Of a stretch of 64,000 nucleotides of DNA, positions 1 through 6,843 are shown piece after piece. Position 1 is the first letter of the stretch, and the number at the start of each line of letters is the position of its first letter. Both the position numbers and the translations under genes were made by a program. The stretch spans positions 1,178,001 through 1,242,000 of the forward strand of contig NZ_AP022595.1 of assembly GCF_010731875.1 (NCBI RefSeq), read 5' to 3'. Below the pieces are notes generated by a model that saw nothing but the letters and a program-made list of their open reading frames with translations, was not told the DNA's origin and made no database searches. Origin of the DNA: Mycolicibacterium sarraceniae (GTDB taxonomy: Bacteria > Actinomycetota > Actinomycetes > Mycobacteriales > Mycobacteriaceae).

Positions 1-61
1 AACGGCTGCGTCGCGAACGACTCGTCGCGCCCCGGCGCGCGTAATCCTTCATTACGCCGAC

Positions 62-110
62 ATTGAACTCATGCAGTGAAAGTGCGAGTGACCCTCTGCG
101 TGAGTTCAAT
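62..110. repeat. 49-bp imperfect palindromic repeat, left copy
   Basis: The outer 15 bases on each side (62-76 and 96-110) are near-perfect inverted repeats (one mismatch), separated by a 19-base loop. A second copy of identical length lies at 996-1044. The two copies plus the six bases that follow each match at roughly 48 of 55 positions by eye. The right arm contains the stop codon of the nuclease-like gene on the minus strand, so the element reaches exactly to the end of that gene. It could be a mobile-element end, a terminator-like hairpin or a protein-binding site; the sequence alone does not decide. Confidence 0.8.
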
Positions 111-957
111 CTCGCGCACGCCATCCACGTGAAGTCAGGGCAGCACGCACTCGGGCGATCACATCCGCCGGGTTGTCTTCCTTGATGACGCTCACCACCT
201 TCCATCCCATCCCAGCGACCAGGCGCGCCCGCTTTCGATCCCAGGCATAGCGGCCGCGGTCAGTCCGATGCAGATCGCCGTCGTATTCAGCCGCCACCAT
301 GAACTCCTCCCAGCCCATATCGAGCATCGCGATCAGGCCCCACGTGTTTTGAACCGGTATCTGAGTGGTGGGGACGGGAATGCCCGCGTCGATGAGCAAC
401 AACCGCAGCCACGTTTCCTTCGGCGATGCCGCGCCGCGGTCAACCAAGGGCAGCGCTTCGCGGAGCCGGCGAAGCCCGCGCGCATTGAGATGCCTTTTGG
501 CAATGAGCAATACGTCTTCACGCGAAAAGCAGATCGCGCGAGACAGTGCGTCCAGCCGAGGGATCGCCCTATCCCGGGGAAGGTGCCGACCGAGGTCGTA
601 AGCCGTCCGGGCGACCGTGGTGACGGGAAGGCCCGACACCCGAGTGACCTCGTCATCATCGAGCGCCTCGTTGCGAACGATGAGCCCAGCCGGTGAGCGC
701 CCGTTGTTCCAAATCAACTCAACCGGTTCGTCACCGTCCACCCATTGTGAACCGTGCAAGGCCGCCGCAGCGGCACCGGCAATGACGGCTCGCCGTCGCG
801 ACCACAACCAAGCGGCGGCAGTGCGTTCGCGCAACGAGAGAGGCTTTCCGCGAGCACGGTAAACATCGGGCAGAAGCCTGTCGTGGAATCGCGCCAGCTC
901 GTGTCGGGTCAGGGCACCGCTCGCCAGTGCTTCGCTGCCAATGAAAGCCTCACCCAT
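106..957 (-). CDS. DUF559 / AbiEi-like endonuclease-domain protein
   Basis: 283 aa. The N-terminal part (about 1-110) resembles the winged-helix and AbiEi-type region of mycobacterial DUF559 proteins (GLPVTTVARTAYDL is typical). The C-terminal half (about 175-283) is a DUF559/Vsr-like PD-(D/E)XK nuclease fold: a leading Glu in SPKETWLR, an Asp in MLDMGW, then AAEYDGDLH, and a closing strand with WKVVSV. Such proteins occur in several copies in mycobacterial genomes and their function is unknown. The start at 957 is the first Met after the upstream palindrome, and the stop lies inside the downstream palindrome, so gene plus repeats form one compact unit of about 980 bp. No partner antitoxin or toxin gene is adjacent. 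Nuclease activity is inferred from fold only. Confidence 0.75.
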   Translation of the reverse strand: MGEAFIGSEALASGALTRHELARFHDRLLPDVYRARGKPLSLRERTAAAWLWSRRRAVIAGAAAAALHGSQWVDGDEPVELIWNNGRSPAGLIVRNEALDDDEVTRVSGLPVTTVARTAYDLGRHLPRDRAIPRLDALSRAICFSREDVLLIAKRHLNARGLRRLREALPLVDRGAASPKETWLRLLLIDAGIPVPTTQIPVQNTWGLIAMLDMGWEEFMVAAEYDGDLHRTDRGRYAWDRKRARLVAGMGWKVVSVIKEDNPADVIARVRAALTSRGWRARD

Positions 958-995
958 CGGGTCATCATCGGCGTGGCCACTGACAATTCACCCAG

Positions 996-1044
996 ATTGA
1001 ACTGATGCAGAGAAAGTGCGAGTAACCCCTTACGTGAGTTCAAT
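996..1044. repeat. 49-bp imperfect palindromic repeat, right copy
   Basis: Second copy of the element at 62-110, in direct orientation 934 bp away. The arms are 996-1010 and 1030-1044 and the loop is conserved (GAAAGTGCGAGT in both). It sits 38 bp upstream of the start codon of the nuclease-like gene, so it could contain or overlap that gene's promoter or operator. Similarity continues for six bases beyond the right arm (CTCGCG in both copies). Confidence 0.8.
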
Positions 1045-1139
1045 CTCGCGAGTGTACGTGCATGGTCGCCCTGGAAAAGGTGGACGTTGATCTCGTTGAA
1101 CTCGAAACTATGCGGTCGATCGGAAACCCGTACGCCTGC

Positions 1140-1290
1140 GTCGCTTCCACCTCGGACCAGCGCTTCGTGTGCGTGAATCTCCTTGGCACCAGTATCGAAG
1201 ATCGGCTGGAAGGCCATGGAGAGCTCGAGGCCCGAACCGGCGCCGTCGAGACAGGCCCCACAGTTCAGCCGAACATAATCGCTTGGAGCG
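1140..1290 (-). pseudogene. Truncated EAL-domain (cyclic-di-GMP phosphodiesterase-like) remnant
   Basis: On the minus strand the sequence encodes a Cys-containing N-terminus (LNCGACLDG) and then MAFQPIFDTGAK and HEALVRGG, the opening of a mycobacterial EAL-domain protein (family pattern: FQPIVD ... YEALVRG). Immediately after EALVRG the homology stops and the frame runs into the palindromic repeat and the nuclease gene. No start codon is visible upstream of the conserved Cys motif before a TAG. This looks like the first 45 or so residues of a broken gene, perhaps disrupted when the repeat-nuclease unit arrived. The chimeric 102-aa frame at 909-1217 should not be treated as a gene. Confidence 0.55.
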
Positions 1291-1304
1291 GTCGCAGTGG
1301 GCCG

Positions 1305-1916
1305 CTAGACCATCTGACGGCGGCCGGTGAGGGCACGGCCCAGCGTCAGCTCGTCGGCGAACTCAAGGTCACCGCCCATCGGCAAGCCCGACGCGATCCG
1401 CGACACCGTGAGCCCGGGGATATCGCGCAGGATCCGCACCAGATAGGTGGCCGTGGCCTCCCCCTCGGTGTTCGGATCGGTCGCGATGATCACCTCGGTG
1501 ATATCCACACCGTCGACGCGCTCACCAATTCTGTTGAGCAGCTGACGAATTCGCAGCTGATCCGGCCCAATGCCAGACAGCGGATCCAGCGCGCCGCCCA
1601 GCACGTGATAGCGCCCACGGAACTCCCGGGTGCGTTCGACAGCCTGTACGTCCTTGGGTTCCTCGACCACACATACCTGCGTCCCGTCGCGGCGGGCGTC
1701 ACCGCAGATTCGGCAACGCTCGCCGTCGGACACATTGCCGCACACTTCGCAGAACTGCACACCGTCGCGAACCCTGCCCAGCGCCGCGGTCAGCCGATCG
1801 ATATCCGGCGGCTCCACCGACAGCAGGTGGAAAGCGATCCGCTGTGCGCTCTTGGGACCGACGCCCGGCAGCTTGCCGAGCTCATCGATCAAATCCTGGA
1901 CGGGGCCTTCAAACAA
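1305..1916 (-). CDS. recR: Recombination protein RecR
   Basis: 203 aa, the normal family length. It works with RecF and RecO to load RecA at single-strand gaps. Visible: the N-terminal helix-hairpin-helix ([20 protein letters not shown]), a Cys4 zinc finger (CEVCG ... CRICG), and a Toprim domain with [13 protein letters not shown] and [14 protein letters not shown]. It lies 5 bp downstream of the YbaB gene on the same strand, the classic ybaB-recR pairing, so the two are probably co-transcribed. Confidence 0.97.
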   Translation of the reverse strand: MFEGPVQDLIDELGKLPGVGPKSAQRIAFHLLSVEPPDIDRLTAALGRVRDGVQFCEVCGNVSDGERCRICGDARRDGTQVCVVEEPKDVQAVERTREFRGRYHVLGGALDPLSGIGPDQLRIRQLLNRIGERVDGVDITEVIIATDPNTEGEATATYLVRILRDIPGLTVSRIASGLPMGGDLEFADELTLGRALTGRRQMV

Positions 1917-1921
1917 AGAAG

Positions 1922-2308
1922 TCAGGCCCCCGGCAGACCCGGCGCACCCGCGCCACCGGCCAGCGGACCGAGATGGGTCTGCGCGAGGATGGCGAACTGA
2001 CGCGCCGCGTCGGCGATCGCGCCGACGATCAGGTCCTGCAGCGTCTCGACGTCGGACGGGTCGACGACCTTCGGGTCGATCCGAACACCGGACACCTCCC
2101 CGCTGCCCTTCATGGTGACCTGCACCAGTCCACCGCCGGCCTGACCGTGCACCTCGGCAGCGGCCAGCGCGGCCTGCGCTTCCATCAGCTTCTGCTGCAT
2201 CTCCTGGGCCTGCGCCAGCGCGGCCTGCAGGCCGGGCATCAACTGGTCACGCATCTCCTCGGCCCGCTCGCGAAATCCCTCGAGGTTGGGTAGCTCACCG
2301 GGTTGCAT
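1922..2308 (-). CDS. YbaB/EbfC family nucleoid-associated protein
   Basis: 128 aa. Small dimeric DNA-binding protein that in other bacteria coats DNA and often precedes recR. An N-terminal coiled-coil region is rich in Gln/Ala/Met ([17 protein letters not shown]). The conserved core follows ([16 protein letters not shown] ... [14 protein letters not shown]), and the tail is Gly/Pro/Ala-rich. RecR starts 5 bp downstream. The upstream gene (amidase) is divergent, leaving about 100 bp for promoters. Confidence 0.93.
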   Translation of the reverse strand: MQPGELPNLEGFRERAEEMRDQLMPGLQAALAQAQEMQQKLMEAQAALAAAEVHGQAGGGLVQVTMKGSGEVSGVRIDPKVVDPSDVETLQDLIVGAIADAARQFAILAQTHLGPLAGGAGAPGLPGA

Positions 2309-2407
2309 GACGGTCTCCTTGCGTCTCGGTCTCGACTTGGTTGCGCATGCGCTTTCGAGCGCAAAGTGACTTCAAGCCTAGACGGCAAAAGAGTTACGGT
2401 GACGCGC

Positions 2408-3169
2408 GTGCTTATGTCCGCCCGCTTGCGTGTCGTCGCCGCGCCCTGCGCCGCCGTGTTGGTGGTCGCATCGACGCTGACCACCCCTGTCAGCCACGCC
2501 GCACCCAACATCGCCGGGATGATCGTCTTCCTCGATCCCGGCCACAACGGCGCCAACGATGCGTCGCTGACCAAGCAGGTGCCCACCGGCCGCGGCGGCA
2601 CCAAGGACTGTCAGACATCGGGCACCACCACCAACGACGGCTTCCCCGAGCACACCTTCAACTGGGACACCGTGCTGCTGATCCGCCAGATGCTGACTCA
2701 ACTCGGTGTCCGGACCGCCATGTCCCGCGGCAACGACAATCAGGTCGCCGCATGCGTCGACGAGCGAGCGGCGATGGCGAACGCGCTGGCGCCCAACGCC
2801 ATCGTGTCCATCCACGCCGACGGCGGCCCGGCGACCGGACGGGGCTTCCACGTCAACTACTCCGCTCCGCCGCTGAATCAAGCGCAGGCCGGCCCGTCGG
2901 TTCAGCTCGCCAGAATCATGCGCGATCAGATGGTCGCCTCCGGGCTGCCGGCCGCCAACTACATCGGCTCAGACGGCCTCTACGGACGCTCCGATCTCAC
3001 CGGGTTGAACCTGGCCCAATACCCGTCGGTGCTGGTCGAATGCGGGAACATGAAAAACCCGGCCGACTCGGCGCTGATGGAGAGCCCGGAGGGGCGTCAG
3101 AAGATCGCTACGGCCGTCGTCCAAGGCATCGCGGCGTTCCTGGCCACCCAGCCGGCTCGCACCAGCTAG
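2408..3169 (+). CDS. ami1: N-acetylmuramoyl-L-alanine amidase, Rv3717-like
   Basis: About 253 aa from GTG at 2408 (an alternative ATG lies at 2414). It cleaves the amide bond between MurNAc and the stem peptide of peptidoglycan. An N-terminal signal peptide (hydrophobic AAPCAAVLVVASTL, then an Ala-rich cleavage region) precedes an Amidase_3 fold. Zinc ligands and the catalytic Glu are recognisable: His in FLDPGHNG, Glu in FPEHTFNW, His in VSIHADGG and Glu in VECGNMKN. There is no cell-wall-binding domain, as in the M. tuberculosis enzyme. The gene is divergent from ybaB-recR. A longer reading frame opens at 2303 but would put unrelated residues before the signal peptide. Confidence 0.93.
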   Translation: MLMSARLRVVAAPCAAVLVVASTLTTPVSHAAPNIAGMIVFLDPGHNGANDASLTKQVPTGRGGTKDCQTSGTTTNDGFPEHTFNWDTVLLIRQMLTQLGVRTAMSRGNDNQVAACVDERAAMANALAPNAIVSIHADGGPATGRGFHVNYSAPPLNQAQAGPSVQLARIMRDQMVASGLPAANYIGSDGLYGRSDLTGLNLAQYPSVLVECGNMKNPADSALMESPEGRQKIATAVVQGIAAFLATQPARTS

Positions 3170-3610
3170 CTACTTACTTTCGACAACCTTCTTCAGGTTA
3201 GCCAGCACCTCGTCCTGAATTCGGCGCAGACCCAGCGGCGCGAACGTCTTCTCGAAGAAGCCCCCGATACCGCCCGCACCGGTCCAGGTGGTCTTCACGG
3301 TGACGCTGGAGCCCGGGCCGGCCGGTGAGACCGTCCAGTTGATCACCATCGAGGAGTTCGCGTCTTTCTCGATGACGGTATGGCCGGCGACATCCACCAC
3401 GGCCTGCACCTCGCGTGACCGCGACTTGGTGGCCTGCAGTTTCCACTTGGCGACGGTGCCCTGGCCCTGGCCACCCTGCAGCACCTGATATTGGCTGTAC
3501 TGCGGCGACAGGATCTTCGGGCGCACTCCCTGGTAGTCGGCGATCGCGGTGAGCACGGTGGCGGGCTCTGCGTCGATCAGGATCGTGCTGGCGGCGCTGA
3601 CCTGTCCCAT
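3170..3610 (-). CDS. SRPBCC (polyketide cyclase/START-like) family protein, Rv3718c-like
   Basis: 146 aa. A single SRPBCC domain with a hydrophobic ligand pocket is expected. It opens with the typical ASTILIDAEPATVLTAIADY and closes with the long C-terminal helix (LRRIQDEVLANLKKVVESK). I chose ATG at 3610 because a strong ribosome-binding site (GAGGAG) lies about 9 bp upstream; a longer frame to 3733 would add a Pro-rich, non-homologous extension overlapping the promoter of the divergent oxidase gene. Ligand unknown. Confidence 0.85.
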   Translation of the reverse strand: MGQVSAASTILIDAEPATVLTAIADYQGVRPKILSPQYSQYQVLQGGQGQGTVAKWKLQATKSRSREVQAVVDVAGHTVIEKDANSSMVINWTVSPAGPGSSVTVKTTWTGAGGIGGFFEKTFAPLGLRRIQDEVLANLKKVVESK

Positions 3611-3699
3611 CAGGTAAAACTCCTCGGGTGGCGGTGGTGTCGGTGTGATGCGCCAGCCATGCGGTCGCATCGGCTGGGGCTGCGGACTAGCGTAGTCGT

Positions 3700-5073
3700 G
3701 TGCCTGTTTCCGCAGCACTGTCAGCTCACTCAAAGGGCGTGGACCGGCTCCTGGCCAGTTACCGCGCCATCCCTACCAACGCCTCGATACGACTGGCCAA
3801 ACCCACGTCCAACTTGTTCCGGGCCCGGGCCAAACGCACCGCCCCGGGCCTGGACACCTCCGGGCTCACCGGGGTGATCTCCGTCGACCAGGTCGCCAAG
3901 ACCGCTGACGTCGCCGGTATGTGCACCTACGAAGACCTGGTCGCGGCGACCCTGCCCTACGGGTTCTCCCCCCTGGTGGTTCCGCAGCTGAAGACGATCA
4001 CCCTCGGCGGCGCGGTGACCGGGCTGGGCATCGAGTCGGCGTCGTTCCGCAACGGTCTGCCGCACGAGTCGGTCCTCGCGATGGACATCCTCACCGGGTC
4101 CGGCGAGGTGATCACGGCCAGCCGCGAACAACACCCAGACCTGTTTCGCAGCTTCCCCAATTCCTATGGCACCCTTGGCTATTCGGTCCGCCTGCGAATC
4201 GAGCTGGAATCCGTCAAACCGTTCGTGGCCCTCAAACACCTGCGGTTCCACACCTTGGCCGACCTGATCACGGCGATGGACCGCATCATCGAAACAGGCG
4301 GATATCAGGGAGTGCGGGTCGACTACCTCGACGGCGTGGTGTTCAGCGCCGGCGAGAGCTATCTGTGCCTGGGCATGCAGACCGGCGCTGCCGGCGCGGT
4401 CAGCGACTACACCGGCCAGGACGTCTACTACCGGTCCATCCAGCACGACGACGGTGTGAAAGACGATCGGCTCACCATCCACGACTACCTGTGGCGCTGG
4501 GACACCGACTGGTTCTGGTGTTCCCGAGCGTTCGGTGCGCAGAACCCGAAGCTGCGCCGATTCTGGCCGCGGCGCTACCGGCGCAGCAGCTTCTACTGGA
4601 AGCTCATCGGCTACGACCAGAAGTTCAACATCGCCGACAGGATCGAGGCCCGGAGAGGCCGCCCCCCGCTGGAACGGGTGGTCCAGGACGTTGAGGTGCC
4701 GATCGAGCGCACTGAAGAGTTCCTGGACTGGTTCTTGACCAACGTTCCGATCGAACCGGTGTGGCTGTGTCCGCTGCGGCTGCACGACCCGGCAGGCTGG
4801 CCGCTCTACCCGCTGCGTGCCGCGCACACCTATGTGAACATCGGTTTCTGGTCCTCGGTCCCGGCCGGCCCCAGCCCCGGGCACACCAACCGTCTTATCG
4901 AAGAGAAAATCAGCGGCCTCGACGGGCATAAGTCGCTGTACTCCGACGCTTTCTACAGCCGTGAGGACTTTGACGATCTCTATGGCGGGGAAACGTATAA
5001 GACCGTGAAGAAGACCTACGACCCGGATTCGCGGCTGCTCGACCTCTACGCAAAGGCGGTGCAACGACAATGA
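3700..5073 (+). CDS. bfaA: FAD-linked reductase of 10-methyl fatty acid (tuberculostearic acid) synthesis, Rv3719-like
   Basis: 457 aa from GTG. The N-terminal half is an FAD-binding PCMH-type domain (FAD_binding_4; core around residues 50-170: GVISVDQVAKTADVAGM, LGGAVTGLGIE, DILTGSGEVI). The C-terminal part resembles DHCR24-type flavoenzymes. In mycobacteria this protein (also called TmsA) reduces the 10-methylene group made by the partner methyltransferase to a 10-methyl group, giving tuberculostearic acid; that assignment is from recall of the family plus adjacency. The next gene overlaps by 4 bp (ATGA), implying translational coupling. The upstream gene is divergent. Confidence 0.78.
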   Translation: MPVSAALSAHSKGVDRLLASYRAIPTNASIRLAKPTSNLFRARAKRTAPGLDTSGLTGVISVDQVAKTADVAGMCTYEDLVAATLPYGFSPLVVPQLKTITLGGAVTGLGIESASFRNGLPHESVLAMDILTGSGEVITASREQHPDLFRSFPNSYGTLGYSVRLRIELESVKPFVALKHLRFHTLADLITAMDRIIETGGYQGVRVDYLDGVVFSAGESYLCLGMQTGAAGAVSDYTGQDVYYRSIQHDDGVKDDRLTIHDYLWRWDTDWFWCSRAFGAQNPKLRRFWPRRYRRSSFYWKLIGYDQKFNIADRIEARRGRPPLERVVQDVEVPIERTEEFLDWFLTNVPIEPVWLCPLRLHDPAGWPLYPLRAAHTYVNIGFWSSVPAGPSPGHTNRLIEEKISGLDGHKSLYSDAFYSREDFDDLYGGETYKTVKKTYDPDSRLLDLYAKAVQRQ

Positions 5074-6383
5074 CGACCTACCGTGACAACGCGGCCAACG
5101 CGCCGGGCAGGTTCAGCCTGGCCGAGATCCTGGAGATCCTGGCCGCCGGCGGCGAGCTGCCGTTGAGGTTCAGCGCCTACGACGGCAGCAGCGCCGGTCC
5201 CGCCGACGCCGAGCTCGGCCTGGACCTACTCACGCCGCGCGGCACCACCTACCTGGCGACCGCCCCTGGCGATTTGGGTCTGGCGCGCGCCTACGTCGCG
5301 GGCGATCTGGAGATGAAGGGTGTACATCCCGGCGATCCGTACGAGCTGCTGCGGGCACTGGCCCAGAACCTCGACTTCAAGCTGCCGCCGCCGCGAGTAC
5401 TGGTGGACATCGTCCGCTCGATCGGCATCGAGCACCTCATTCCGATCGCGCCGCCGCCTCAGGAAGCGCTGCCTCGCTGGCGGCGTTTCGCCGAAGGCCT
5501 TCGGCACAGCAAGCGGCGCGACGCCGACGCCATCCACCACCACTACGACGTGTCGAACTCGTTCTACGAGTGGGTGCTTGGACCGTCGATGACCTACACG
5601 TGTGCCTGCTACCCCACCGCGGAGGCGACGCTGGAGGAGGCGCAGGAGAACAAGTACCGCTTGGTGTTCGAGAAGCTGCGCCTGCAGCCCGGGGACCGGC
5701 TACTCGATGTCGGCTGCGGCTGGGGCGGGATGGTTCGCTACGCGGCGCGGCACGGGGTGAAGGCCATCGGGGTGACGCTATCGCGTGAGCAGGCGGCGTG
5801 GGCGCAGAAGGCGATCGCCGAACAGGGGCTGGCCGATCTGGCCGAGGTGCGCCACACCGATTACCGCGACGTGTTGGAGAGCGGGTTCGACGCGGTGTCC
5901 TCGATCGGTCTGACCGAGCACATCGGAGTGGCCAATTATCCGGCGTACTTCGGCTTCCTGAAGACCAAGCTGCGCGTCGGCGGGCTGCTGCTCAATCACT
6001 GCATCACCCGCCCAGGCAATAAGACCGGGCCCAGCGCCGGCGGCTTTATCGACCGTTACGTGTTCCCCGACGGGGAGCTCACCGGCTCGGGGCGCATCAT
6101 CTCCGAGGCCCAGGACATAGGTCTGGAGGTGGTGCACGAGGAGAACCTGCGCCACCACTACGCGATGACGCTGCGTGATTGGTGCCGCAATCTCGTGGAG
6201 CACTGGGACGAGGCTGTCGAGGAGGTCGGTATGGCCACGGCCAAGGTGTGGGGCCTCTACATGGCTGGATCGCGGGTTGGCTTCGAAACCAATATCGTTC
6301 AGCTACACCAGGTGCTGGCGGTCAAGCTCGACGAGAAGGGCGGCGACGCCGGGCTGCCGTTACGCCCGTGGTGGACGCCGTAG
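5070..6383 (+). CDS. bfaB: SAM-dependent fatty acid methyltransferase (cyclopropane synthase family; 10-methylene stearate former), Rv3720-like
   Basis: 437 aa. CFA synthase/mycolic acid cyclopropane synthase family. The SAM-binding motif is clear (RLLDVGCGWGGM), followed by GVTLSREQAAWA and the HYDVSNSFYEW region typical of CFA enzymes; SSIGLTEHIG and NHCITRP mark the active-site area. A family-typical N-terminal helical domain (1-130) precedes the methyltransferase fold. Together with the overlapping FAD reductase it forms the two-gene tuberculostearic acid unit (TmsB/BfaB of other mycobacteria). A plain cyclopropane synthase remains possible, but the reductase partner argues for methylene-then-reduce chemistry. 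Confidence 0.78.
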   Translation: MTTYRDNAANAPGRFSLAEILEILAAGGELPLRFSAYDGSSAGPADAELGLDLLTPRGTTYLATAPGDLGLARAYVAGDLEMKGVHPGDPYELLRALAQNLDFKLPPPRVLVDIVRSIGIEHLIPIAPPPQEALPRWRRFAEGLRHSKRRDADAIHHHYDVSNSFYEWVLGPSMTYTCACYPTAEATLEEAQENKYRLVFEKLRLQPGDRLLDVGCGWGGMVRYAARHGVKAIGVTLSREQAAWAQKAIAEQGLADLAEVRHTDYRDVLESGFDAVSSIGLTEHIGVANYPAYFGFLKTKLRVGGLLLNHCITRPGNKTGPSAGGFIDRYVFPDGELTGSGRIISEAQDIGLEVVHEENLRHHYAMTLRDWCRNLVEHWDEAVEEVGMATAKVWGLYMAGSRVGFETNIVQLHQVLAVKLDEKGGDAGLPLRPWWTP

Positions 6384-6398
6384 CTTTCCAGTGCGGAT

Positions 6399-6761
6399 TC
6401 AGACGGCCGACCCGGGTAGCTGGCCGCAGCGATTCTTGATGTCTACCAACGGTTGCCGAATGCCGGTGATGTCGGACGCCGTCTGCGGGTTAGCCGCCAT
6501 ATAGGCCTTCACTCGGACTCGGACCTGATCCCGAGGTACCCCGGCCAGACTGGTGAAGAACGCGTTGACGTCAGGGTGGGTAAACAAGTATGCCGAGGTA
6601 GCGAACTGCACACCGGTCCGCACACCTTCGAGATCGGCTACCGTGCAATTCGGCGGCGTATCGGGATCTGCTGCCGCAGAAGGTATTTGACCAAGCATGG
6701 CGACGGCGATCGTGCCGCAACCAGCCAACGCAGCCGCCAGCCGGCGAGTGTAGATGCTCAT
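6399..6761 (-). CDS. Hemophore-related (Rv0203-like) secreted haem-binding protein
   Basis: About 120 aa from ATG at 6761. A signal peptide (MSIYTRRLAAALAGCG, then an Ala-Ala-Ala-Asp cleavage site) precedes a short helical domain bounded by two Cys: NCTVADLEG near the start and KNRCGQLPG near the end. The pattern of a tyrosine followed by xTHPDVNAFF and VKAYMAANPQTASD ... QPLVDI closely follows the M. tuberculosis Rv0203 hemophore family (TH/SHPE.N; F.ANPKVASDL). Haem binding is inferred from family resemblance. It converges with bfaB, and dnaX lies downstream on the same strand. Confidence 0.75.
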   Translation of the reverse strand: MSIYTRRLAAALAGCGTIAVAMLGQIPSAAADPDTPPNCTVADLEGVRTGVQFATSAYLFTHPDVNAFFTSLAGVPRDQVRVRVKAYMAANPQTASDITGIRQPLVDIKNRCGQLPGSAV

Positions 6762-6843
6762 GACTAGACGGTAGGGGCCCGCGCCCACATCCGCTTCACC
6801 GCACAGGAAATACACAGGGTGCGAGGATATTCCTCACAGAACC

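Noticed and set aside
909..1217. A 102-aa open frame starting MAFQPIFD
   Set aside because: Only its first 24 residues look like a gene (EAL start); the rest is the palindromic repeat and antisense of the nuclease gene, so it is a chimera of debris.
3730..5070. A 446-aa frame antisense to the FAD reductase
   Set aside because: Mirror frame of a high-GC gene with no recognisable domain; the plus-strand gene has clear FAD motifs.
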